A stretch of 8,786 nt of DNA from Victivallales bacterium (GTDB taxonomy: Bacteria > Verrucomicrobiota > Lentisphaeria > Oligosphaerales > Oligosphaeraceae), in assembly GCA_017431185.1 (NCBI GenBank), contig JAFRLP010000444.1:1-8786 (forward strand), given 5' to 3'. Below the pieces are notes generated by a model. That model was not told the DNA's origin. It searched no databases and saw only the letters and a program-made list of their open reading frames with translations. Positions 1 to 5,841 of this stretch are shown here, piece by piece. The first letter of the stretch is position 1; each line of letters starts with the position of its first letter. Position numbers and translations under genes: made by a program.

Positions 1-546
1 GTGACCCCGCCCATGGCCATCGTGCTCTGCTCCGGAGACCATGACCACGCCACCAGCCGCGCCGGCTACAACGGCGTGACCGACTGCACTTCGGCGTCAG
101 CCGTGGCTGGCGCAGGAAAAGCCTGCGCGTATGGTTGCCTGGGCATGGGGACATGCGCAAGAGCCTGTCCCTGGGACGCCATCGAGATGGTCAATGGGCT
201 GGCCAAAGTCCATCGGGAACTCTGCGTCGGCTGCGGCAAATGCGTGGCGGCCTGCCCCCGTCATCTCATCAAACTGGTTCCCCGCACGGCGCAAGTCCAT
301 GTCTTCTGCAGTTCCCCCGAACCATTCAAGGTCAAGAAGGACGCGTGCAGCGTAGCCTGCATCGGATGCCGCAAATGCGGGCGCGCCTCCCAGCCTGGCC
401 AAATGACCTTCAATGGTTTCCTGGCCGCCGTCAACTACGAGGACGCGCCAGCGGCCAGCGTCTGCGAGTCATGCCCGGCCAAATGCCTCCGCACCACCGA
501 TGCGCCGCTCCCCGCCTCCTCCAGTCTGACGGCAGCAGCCAAGTAA
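1..546 (+). CDS. rnfB: RnfB, ferredoxin-type electron-input subunit of the Rnf complex (5' end missing)
   Basis: C-terminal 181 residues of RnfB, the peripheral iron-sulfur subunit that takes electrons from ferredoxin and passes them into the membrane part of the Rnf complex. The GTG at base 1 is very probably an internal Val codon: the membrane anchor and the first 4Fe-4S domain lie upstream of the window. Visible are CAYGCLGMGTC, which leads into a ferredoxin pair (Cys42, 46, 52, 56 and Cys75, 78, 81, 85 in CVGCGKCVAACP), then a second block with Cys116, 120, 123, 126 and a C-terminal Cys155, 158, 162. In the second block the usual last cysteine before Pro is Ser130 (CIGCRKCGRAS), so at least one cluster site appears incomplete. 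The stop is 21 bases before rnfC, so the genes form one operon. Family assignment is firm from the motifs and the neighbours. Confidence 0.93.
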   Translation: MTPPMAIVLCSGDHDHATSRAGYNGVTDCTSASAVAGAGKACAYGCLGMGTCARACPWDAIEMVNGLAKVHRELCVGCGKCVAACPRHLIKLVPRTAQVHVFCSSPEPFKVKKDACSVACIGCRKCGRASQPGQMTFNGFLAAVNYEDAPAASVCESCPAKCLRTTDAPLPASSSLTAAAK

Positions 547-567
547 CCGCGCCACCAGGAGAAAACC

Positions 568-1905
568 ATGAGCTTCTATCCACAGAATTTCTTCTTTCCC
601 GGCGGCGTCCATCCCGATGACCGAAAGGTGGCCGCCACAGCCCCCATCGCCACCCCGCCGCTGCTGCCAGTCTATACCGTGCCGCTCTCCATGCACATCG
701 GCGCACCGGCCAAACCCATCGCCAAACCCGGCGACAAGGTGCTCAAGGGGCAGCTTCTGGCCGAGGCCGGCGGTTTCGTCTCCGCCCCCATCCACTCCCC
801 CACCAGCGGAATACTTGGGCCGATGGGCACCTGCAAGAACCCGCTGGGCATGACCATCCCCTGCTTCACCGTCAAGAGCGACGGCGAGGACAAGGGCATT
901 GAGCCCTGGGAGCCGCTTGACCCGCACAACTCCAGCCCCGAGGAACTGAAAAAGCGCGTGGCGGATGCGGGCATCGTCGGCATGGGCGGGGCCTCGTTCC
1001 CCACCATTGTCAAGCTGTCGCCCAGCAAGCCAGTTGACGTGCTGGTGCTCAACGGAGTCGAATGCGAGCCGGGGCTGACTGCCGACCACCGCCTGCTCCT
1101 GGAGCACGGCGACATGGTGCTGGCGGGTGCGGTCACCTGCGCCACCATCCTTGGCGTCAAAGACATCTACGTCGGCATCGAGGCCAACAAGCACGACGCA
1201 GCCACCTACATGGCGGAGATGGCCGTCAAATACGGGGTCAAGGTCTGCGAACTGAAAGTGCGCTACCCACAAGGCGCCGAAAAGCAGCTCATCTACGCCA
1301 TCACGGGGCGGAAAGTCCCCACGGGCGGACTGCCGATGGACGTGGGGTGCGTCGTCGCCAACGTCGGCACCTGCGCCGCCATCGGCGAGGCCGTGCTGCA
1401 GGGGAAACCGCTCTACGAAAGGGTCACAACCATCACGGGACGCCCCATCGTCAAGCCGGGCAAATGGCTGTTGCGTGTCGGCACGCCCTACCGCGAGGCC
1501 ATCGCCTTCGCGGGCGGAGTCACGGAAGACCCCGCCAAAATCATCAGCGGCGGCCCCATGATGGGCTTCGCCATCTACGACCTGGACATTCCAGTGATGA
1601 AGAACACATCAGGTCTGCTGCTGCTGACGGCGGACGAAATCGTCCAGTACGAACCGCATTCCTGTATTCGGTGCGGACGGTGCAACGACACCTGCCCGAT
1701 GCAACTCCAGCCTTCCATCATGACAGTCTTCTCGGAAAATGGGCGTTATGAGGATGCGGAGCGTTGGAACGCGATGGATTGCATCGAATGTGGCTGCTGT
1801 TCGTACATCTGCCCCGCGCATCGACCGCTCGTGCAGCTCATTCGCCGTGCCAAGGCCGACATCGGCGCACGTCGCCGTGCCGCCGCAGCAGCCGCAAAGA
1901 AATAG
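568..1905 (+). CDS. rnfC: RnfC, NADH/FMN- and Fe-S-binding subunit of the Rnf complex
   Basis: 445 residues, similar in length to compact RnfC proteins such as those of clostridia and without the long repeat tail of the enterobacterial protein. RnfC is the cytoplasmic subunit related to the 51-kDa NADH-binding subunit of complex I and is the likely site of NAD+ reduction. Visible features: the N-terminal FFPGGVHP motif, a lipoyl/SLBB-like stretch (about 45-85), the glycine-rich nucleotide/FMN segment GMGGASFPT (138-146), NGVECEPGL (162-170), YPQGAEKQLI (233-242), and two 4Fe-4S motifs, CIRCGRCNDTCP (Cys366, 369, 372, 376) and CIECGCCSYICP (Cys405, 408, 411, 415). The tail is Ala/Arg/Lys-rich and probably disordered. 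The start is supported by AGGAG at 557-561, 6 bases before the ATG. Confidence 0.96.
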   Translation: MSFYPQNFFFPGGVHPDDRKVAATAPIATPPLLPVYTVPLSMHIGAPAKPIAKPGDKVLKGQLLAEAGGFVSAPIHSPTSGILGPMGTCKNPLGMTIPCFTVKSDGEDKGIEPWEPLDPHNSSPEELKKRVADAGIVGMGGASFPTIVKLSPSKPVDVLVLNGVECEPGLTADHRLLLEHGDMVLAGAVTCATILGVKDIYVGIEANKHDAATYMAEMAVKYGVKVCELKVRYPQGAEKQLIYAITGRKVPTGGLPMDVGCVVANVGTCAAIGEAVLQGKPLYERVTTITGRPIVKPGKWLLRVGTPYREAIAFAGGVTEDPAKIISGGPMMGFAIYDLDIPVMKNTSGLLLLTADEIVQYEPHSCIRCGRCNDTCPMQLQPSIMTVFSENGRYEDAERWNAMDCIECGCCSYICPAHRPLVQLIRRAKADIGARRRAAAAAAKK

Positions 1906-1933
1906 GATTGAGTCATATTCCAGGGTGAAAGAT

Positions 1934-3091
1934 ATGCCAGAAGAGAGCAAATCCATTCGACTTCCAGACCCGGGCAAATTGCTGGTCAGCAGTTCACCGC
2001 ACGTGCGGGCGCAGGGTGGAATTCCGCAAATCATGTTCATGGTCCTGCTGGCGTTGGCGCCCTGCGTGCTTGCCGGCGCCTGGATTTTCGGCTTGCGGGC
2101 GCTCTGGGTGATATTCACCACCACTGTGGCCGCCGTGGCGGTGGAGGCGCTGTGCAACCGTCTGATGCATGACCGTCTCTCCATCGGAGACGGCAGCGCC
2201 GCCGTCACAGGCATGATTCTCGCCCTGACGCTGCCGCCTGTCCTGCCCACCTGGGTTGGCGTGCTGGGCGCGGCCATCGCCATCATCCTGGGGAAAATGG
2301 TCTATGGCGGACTGGGGTTCAACCCCTTCAATCCCGCTCTGGTGGCACGCTGCGCCCTGCTGCTGGCCCTTCCGACCTTGATGACCCATTTCACAGACCC
2401 CACCATCCCCAAGGAGAAGGAGCCGCTGGACAAAAAGGCTGTCGTGCAAGTCGAAAAGAAAGCGGAGGCGCCAAAGGGGGTGCGGCAACGGTTTGCCTGG
2501 ACACCGCTGGATGCGGTTTCCGAGGCCACTCCCATCACCTACCAGAAGCAGAAGGAACTTCCGCGGGAAGAGGATGGATACGTCATCACGACGGTCACTC
2601 CACGCGGACTGCGCCACCACATCCGCCGCCACACCTGCTGGGACCTGTTCCTGGGCAACATCCCCGGAAGCACGGGCGAAACCAGCAAACTGGCCATTCT
2701 CATTGGCGGGCTGTTCCTGCTGGCGTTGGGCATCATCCGCTGGCAGGTGCCAGTCTTCTACCTGGGGACATTCGCGGTCATCACGCAAATCGCCCACATC
2801 GCCAATCCGTCGGTCTATCCACCTGCACTAGTGGCCTGCCTTTCAGGCGGAATCTTCTTCGGGGCATTCTTCATGGCGACCGATATGGTCACCACCCCTC
2901 TGACCCGCATGGGGGCCGTGGTGTTCGCCGTCGGCTGCGGGGTGATCAACGCGGTCATCCGCCTGTGGGGCACCTACCCCGAGGGAGTCACCTTCGCCAT
3001 CCTGCTCATGAACGCCCTCACGCCCCTGATAGACCGCTACACTGCGGGGCATCCCTTCGGTTTCCATAAGAAGGAGGCAGCCAAAGCATGA
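1934..3091 (+). CDS. rnfD: RnfD, integral membrane subunit with covalently bound FMN
   Basis: 385 residues from the ATG at 1934. The reading frame is open further upstream, but that part overlaps rnfC. This start has an AGGGTG ribosome site at 1922-1927 and gives the family N-terminus (VSSSPHVRAQGG). RnfD, related to NqrB, is a polytopic membrane protein of the ion-translocating module. Helices are visible at roughly 33-76, 88-122, 136-150, 254-275, 278-312 and 325-366. Family motifs include GFNPFNPALVAR (128-139), FMATDMVTTPLT (313-324) and EGVTFAILLMNALTPLID (350-367). The flavin-attachment site reads DAVSEAT with Thr199; the usual Gly between Ser and Ala is Glu. A charged Lys/Glu-rich segment at about 158-182, before the flavin site, makes the protein longer than many RnfD proteins. 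Its last bases overlap rnfG. Confidence 0.95.
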   Translation: MPEESKSIRLPDPGKLLVSSSPHVRAQGGIPQIMFMVLLALAPCVLAGAWIFGLRALWVIFTTTVAAVAVEALCNRLMHDRLSIGDGSAAVTGMILALTLPPVLPTWVGVLGAAIAIILGKMVYGGLGFNPFNPALVARCALLLALPTLMTHFTDPTIPKEKEPLDKKAVVQVEKKAEAPKGVRQRFAWTPLDAVSEATPITYQKQKELPREEDGYVITTVTPRGLRHHIRRHTCWDLFLGNIPGSTGETSKLAILIGGLFLLALGIIRWQVPVFYLGTFAVITQIAHIANPSVYPPALVACLSGGIFFGAFFMATDMVTTPLTRMGAVVFAVGCGVINAVIRLWGTYPEGVTFAILLMNALTPLIDRYTAGHPFGFHKKEAAKA

Positions 3092-3723
3092 AACCGCTCT
3101 TGTCATTCATCCTCAGCCTCGGAATGGTCTGCCTGGTCGGAAGCGCCGCCCTGGCCTGGGTCAACCAGACCACGGCGAAACCCATCCAGAAGGCTCAGCA
3201 GCAGGCGCTGGAGACCAGCCTGAAACTGGTTCTCCCTGCGGAAACCGCCACCACCGAAGCACTGCCCGTGCCGGATGTCTCCCCTGCGGACGTCCGCTTC
3301 TTCCGTGCCTTGGACAAAGAGGGGCATCTTCTGGCATACGCCGCCCAGGCGACCAGCCCAGTCACGGGCTTCAAAGGTCCCGTCAAAGTGGTGGCTGGCC
3401 TGGAAAAGGACGGCAAAGTCCGTGCCGTAATGGTCACCGAGCACACGGAGACCCCCGGCCTGGGCACCAAGGCCACCGACCGCCATGCCGTCAAGTCCCT
3501 CTGGGCAGTCCTTGCAGGAAAAGCCCAGGACGACCCGTTCCCGCCCAATGCATTCCTGGACTCTTTCTCCGGCATGCAGGCAGCCAAGGGATTCGAAATG
3601 GACAAGGGCGACCCCAAAAACGCAGTGGCGCACGTTTCAGGGGCCACTTACAGCAGCCGTGCCGTCATCTCCGCCGTTGACGCGATAGGCGAGGCCTTCC
3701 GTCAACTCAAAGACGCCCAATAA
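3088..3723 (+). CDS. rnfG: RnfG, membrane-anchored flavoprotein subunit (covalent FMN)
   Basis: 211 residues. One N-terminal membrane helix (about 4-24) anchors an extracytoplasmic FMN-binding domain. The covalent attachment motif SGAT is at 184-187 (Thr187) within SGATYSSRAV, and the family motif ETPGLGTK is at 121-128. In Rnf, RnfG carries electrons between the iron-sulfur and flavin carriers on the outer side of the membrane. An ApbE-type flavin transferase is needed to attach FMN in known systems; none is in this window. The Asp usually found six residues before the flavin-bearing Thr is Ala181 here. The start overlaps the rnfD stop in an ATGA arrangement (3088-3091), suggesting translational coupling, and a strong AGGAGG lies at 3072-3077 inside rnfD. 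Confidence 0.95.
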   Translation: MKPLLSFILSLGMVCLVGSAALAWVNQTTAKPIQKAQQQALETSLKLVLPAETATTEALPVPDVSPADVRFFRALDKEGHLLAYAAQATSPVTGFKGPVKVVAGLEKDGKVRAVMVTEHTETPGLGTKATDRHAVKSLWAVLAGKAQDDPFPPNAFLDSFSGMQAAKGFEMDKGDPKNAVAHVSGATYSSRAVISAVDAIGEAFRQLKDAQ

Positions 3724-3742
3724 AACCGAGAGGTAACGCAAT

Positions 3743-4417
3743 ATGTCTCTGTTCAAGGAACTGACCAAAGGATTGTGGAAGGAGAATCCGGTGCTGGTGC
3801 TGATGCTGGGCATGTGCCCCACCCTGGCCGTCTCCAGCAGCGCCAAAAACGCCCTGGGCATGGGCATCGCCACCACGTTTGTGCTGCTGGGCAGCAACAT
3901 GGTCATCTCCGCCATCCGCAAACTCATCCCTGAAAAAGTCCACATTCCGTGCTACATCGTGGTCATAGCGGTGTTCGTGACCATCATCGAGAAACTGATG
4001 AGCGCATACGCGCCAGCGGAATTGAACAAGGCCCTTGGCATCTACATCCCGCTGATTGTGGTAAACTGCATCGTGTTGGGCAGGGCCGAGGCCTTTGCGG
4101 GACGCAACGGTGTCGTCGCCTCCGCTCTGGACGGCATCGGCATGGGACTCGGCTTCACACTCGCACTCACCGCCCTGGGAGCCGTCCGCGAATTTCTGGC
4201 GGATGGAACGCTTTTTGAACTTCAGGTCGTCCCCGGCTGGCAGCAATTCGTGCTCCTGAAATTACCGGCGGGGGCGTTCATCGTGCTGGCCGCCTTCCTG
4301 GGAATCATGAACGCCATCAAGTTGCGCCAGGCGCGTCGAGAGGGCAAAACCTATACTCCGCCAGAACTGGGCTGCTCCACCTGCCGTCTTTGCGACCTGG
4401 GAAAATCAAAGAACTAG
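3743..4417 (+). CDS. rnfE: RnfE, integral membrane subunit of the Rnf complex
   Basis: 224 residues with about six membrane helices. RnfE pairs with RnfA in the membrane core, where conserved cysteines of both proteins hold a 2Fe-2S cluster within the bilayer. The matching cysteines here are Cys25 in LGMCPTLAVS and Cys109 in VVNCIVLGRAEAFA. The N-terminus (LTKGLWKENPVLVLMLGMCP) is typical of RnfE rather than RnfA, as is the position directly after rnfG. The soluble C-terminus ends with CSTCRLC (Cys211, 214, 217), a possible metal-binding tail. GAGAGGT at 3728-3734, 8 bases before the ATG, serves as ribosome site. It is the last gene of the cluster: a terminator follows 29 bases after the stop and no rnfA comes after it. 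Confidence 0.95.
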   Translation: MSLFKELTKGLWKENPVLVLMLGMCPTLAVSSSAKNALGMGIATTFVLLGSNMVISAIRKLIPEKVHIPCYIVVIAVFVTIIEKLMSAYAPAELNKALGIYIPLIVVNCIVLGRAEAFAGRNGVVASALDGIGMGLGFTLALTALGAVREFLADGTLFELQVVPGWQQFVLLKLPAGAFIVLAAFLGIMNAIKLRQARREGKTYTPPELGCSTCRLCDLGKSKN

Positions 4418-4446
4418 CCGTCTCCCCAAGCCCCCATCTTATTCAG

Positions 4447-4479
4447 TCCGTGCCTTCTCTGACGGCGCGGATTTTTTTT
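4447..4479 (+). terminator. Intrinsic terminator of the rnf operon
   Basis: An 8-bp stem pairs TCCGTGCC (4447-4454) with GGCGCGGA (4464-4471), with one G-U pair and a 9-base loop, directly followed by eight T residues (4472-4479). This is a classic factor-independent terminator, correctly placed after rnfE. Confidence 0.88.
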
Positions 4480-4545
4480 GCCTCCTGATTCTGGTAGCAC
4501 TAGAAACATTACATCCATTACGTGGTCACCCTGGTCGTCTATACG

Positions 4546-4744
4546 GGGAAACGACATTGGAACGCCAGCCGTTCCCTACGCAAGATGGTGAAAGTGCATC
4601 CGCCATTCGCCCTTCAGGCACAATATGCCGCACAGAAACGTCTCATCAGGGAAAAAATCCATTCCACCTGCGCCCTTTTCGCACGGCTGCGGGATCAAGC
4701 ATTTTTCCATCGCCAACGGCTCCAAAATCTTTTGGATTGTTCAT
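4546..4744 (-). pseudogene. Frame-broken N-terminal remnant of a polygalacturonase-like (GH28/pectate-lyase-3 type) gene
   Basis: This fills much of the 395-base spacer between rnfE and the DUF89 gene. Reading the minus strand from an ATG at 4744 gives MNNPKDFGAVGDGKMLDPAA, very close to the N-terminal signature of right-handed beta-helix polygalacturonases (DFGAVGDGK..LD.AAI.KAI). After VRK the match moves to the next frame at 4674, which reads GAGGMDFFPDETFLCGIL and then LKGEWRMHFHHLA before a stop at 4578-4576. This parallels the family's GGG.V.FPPGTFL.GT..LKS.V.LHLEAGA. About six residues expected between the two blocks are missing, which accounts for the frame change. Beyond the stop a weak trace (GTAGVPMSFP, to about 4546) may continue the family's GATLLGS...YP. 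The first frame stops at 4646. No later domains or catalytic residues remain. Plus-strand open frames here look like chance. The rest of 4480-4812 shows nothing recognisable. The homology is judged by eye. Confidence 0.66.
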
Positions 4745-4812
4745 GGTGCCTGTTCAGAAGGGTTCTCAGTGTGCCCTCTGGTTCACAGCTGAATAGTCAC
4801 AAAAGCCAAATC

Positions 4813-5688
4813 TCACCTTGACAAGGGAAGACGGATGATTTGCAGCGAGCCAAACGGCACGCTTCCCAGTTCTCTGCACACCACGGGGCATTTGGCACGA
4901 AACAGGCAATAAACGGGAATGTCGTCGTATTCGGAGAGCGTCTCGAAATTGCCCTGCCCTTTGGCGATAACCAGGTCGGCCTTTTCAAGATGTGTTCGAA
5001 AAGCCGAAGAGCACTGCTCCAACACCACGCCAGGCACACGGCTGCCAGTGGCGACCCACGGATAGCCGCCAAGTCCCGACGCCTCCAGATCCTGTGCATT
5101 CACGTCATTGAGCACGCCTGGCGAGCGCACTCCCAGCGTCACCCGTCCAGCGGGAAACTCCTGCAGGAGACGTGCGTCAAAAACCGCCTCGCCGCAATTA
5201 TCCAGGATATAGAAAACATGCTGTGCAGTGGCGACACGCTCACGTATCTCCTCCACCATCGCCATGTCCACGGGCATTCCCACCACTTCCAGAAGTTGGC
5301 GGCGTGCTGCCTGGACAAGGTCATATCCGTCATCAATCCCGAAATCTATGATGTTGCCACCGATGGCCAGGCGCAGCAGCAAGGCAAAGCATTCCGATTG
5401 CCGTGAAATCTCCCCCTCCAGCCCTGCCAGCACATGCTTTGCCAGCTCCGTGCTGACATCCTTTTCCCGACGATAGAGGTCGCATTCCTCGCCATATCGT
5501 TTCACCAGCGTTTCCAGCATCACCCCAGAGACGGCGGCTGGAGTCGCATCCCAGGGCATGCGATCGCGCAACGTCTCCGTCAAAAGCCGTGTGACACGAT
5601 TCTGCTCATCGACATCGACAGAAACACGATGCGAAAGCCCAAGCAATTGTGAAAGCAGACAGGGAAGACACTGGGATTGGAGCTTCAT
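4813..5688 (-). CDS. DUF89/ARMT1-like metal-dependent damage-control phosphatase
   Basis: 291 residues matching the compact bacterial/archaeal DUF89 type (AF1104-like), with the N-terminal CLPC motif (Cys7, Cys10 in QCLPCLLSQ). Characterised members are metal-dependent phosphatases proposed to clear damaged or surplus phosphometabolites such as sugar phosphates; the substrate cannot be read from this sequence. Conserved features are GGNIIDFGID (110-119; Asn112, Asp115), YILDNCGEAVFD (160-171; Asp163, Asn164 are the usual metal ligands), NDV (194-196; Asp195) and AKGQGNFETL (242-251, with the Lys-Gly-x-x-Asn anion-binding signature). Additional cysteines lie at 261, 267 and 271. There is no clear Shine-Dalgarno sequence before the ATG (upstream bases TAGTGTTGTAAA), but the start gives the family N-terminus. 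The gene is convergent with rnf and divergent from the PHP gene. The protein should be cytoplasmic. Confidence 0.88.
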   Translation of the reverse strand: MKLQSQCLPCLLSQLLGLSHRVSVDVDEQNRVTRLLTETLRDRMPWDATPAAVSGVMLETLVKRYGEECDLYRREKDVSTELAKHVLAGLEGEISRQSECFALLLRLAIGGNIIDFGIDDGYDLVQAARRQLLEVVGMPVDMAMVEEIRERVATAQHVFYILDNCGEAVFDARLLQEFPAGRVTLGVRSPGVLNDVNAQDLEASGLGGYPWVATGSRVPGVVLEQCSSAFRTHLEKADLVIAKGQGNFETLSEYDDIPVYCLFRAKCPVVCRELGSVPFGSLQIIRLPLSR

Positions 5689-5729
5689 TTTACAACACTA
5701 GCCACTAGGATTCTCTATAATGAATACAT

Positions 5730-5758
5730 AATATACACCCAAAAACACGTTTGGACAA
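5730..5758 (-). promoter_or_regulatory. Candidate sigma-70-type promoter for the DUF89 gene
   Basis: On the minus strand, TTGTCC (5758-5753) and TATATT (5735-5730) are separated by exactly 17 bases. Transcription would start near 5723, leaving a leader of about 35 bases before the ATG at 5688. Spacing and the -10 box are good; the -35 box is partial. It is a consensus match only and lies in an AT-rich stretch where chance matches are common. Confidence 0.45.
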
Positions 5759-5772
5759 TCGCTTTGCCAATT

Positions 5773-5801
5773 TTTTCACTTTCTTGATTTGATTTTACAA
5801 T
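5773..5801 (+). promoter_or_regulatory. Candidate sigma-70-type promoter for the PHP gene
   Basis: TTTTCA (5773-5778) and TACAAT (5796-5801) with a 17-base spacer would start transcription near 5808, about 34 bases before the ATG at 5842. An alternative, TTTACA (5794-5799) with TATGGT (5816-5821), would start so close to the AAAGGA ribosome site (5828-5833) that it is less likely. This is a consensus match only. Confidence 0.38.
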
Positions 5802-5817
5802 TTTTCCGTGTATTGTA
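5796..5817. repeat. Small inverted repeat in the divergent promoter region, possible operator
   Basis: TACAAT (5796-5801) and ATTGTA (5812-5817) form a perfect 6-bp inverted repeat with a 10-base gap, so the half-site centres are 16 bases apart. The left half coincides with the proposed -10 box of the PHP gene and the right half would lie just downstream of the start point, a placement suited to a repressor. The arms are short and AT-rich, so chance is a real alternative. No regulator gene is visible in the window. Confidence 0.25.
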
Positions 5818-5841
5818 TGGTAAAAACAAAGGAAAAACAAG

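Noticed and set aside
469..1272. Long minus-strand open frames opposite rnfC and rnfD (also 1994-2797).
   Set aside because: They are antisense shadows caused by GC-rich codon use; the plus strand carries clear conserved motifs throughout.
1739..1933. Upstream extension of rnfD by 65 codons from an ATG at 1739.
   Set aside because: It overlaps the well-conserved second Fe-S motif of rnfC and has no RnfD-like sequence; the ATG at 1934 has a ribosome site and the family N-terminus.
4752..4780. Possible minus-strand terminator after the DUF89 gene (an imperfect CAGAGGG/CCCTTCTG stem).
   Set aside because: The stem has a bulge and no T-tract follows, so a terminator cannot be supported.
4522..4821. 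Plus-strand open frames of 79 and 99 codons in the spacer after rnfE.
   Set aside because: No ribosome site, no recognisable domain, composition unlike a folded protein, and the opposite strand explains the sequence better as a decayed polygalacturonase-like start.
5691..5712. Repeated CACTAG units just upstream of the DUF89 gene as a regulatory repeat.
   Set aside because: Two 6-base copies are too short to separate from chance.
5716..5721. A perfect TATAAT on the plus strand in the divergent region.
   Set aside because: No acceptable -35 box at 16-18 bases upstream; the nearest TTTACA is 21 bases away and partly within the DUF89 start.
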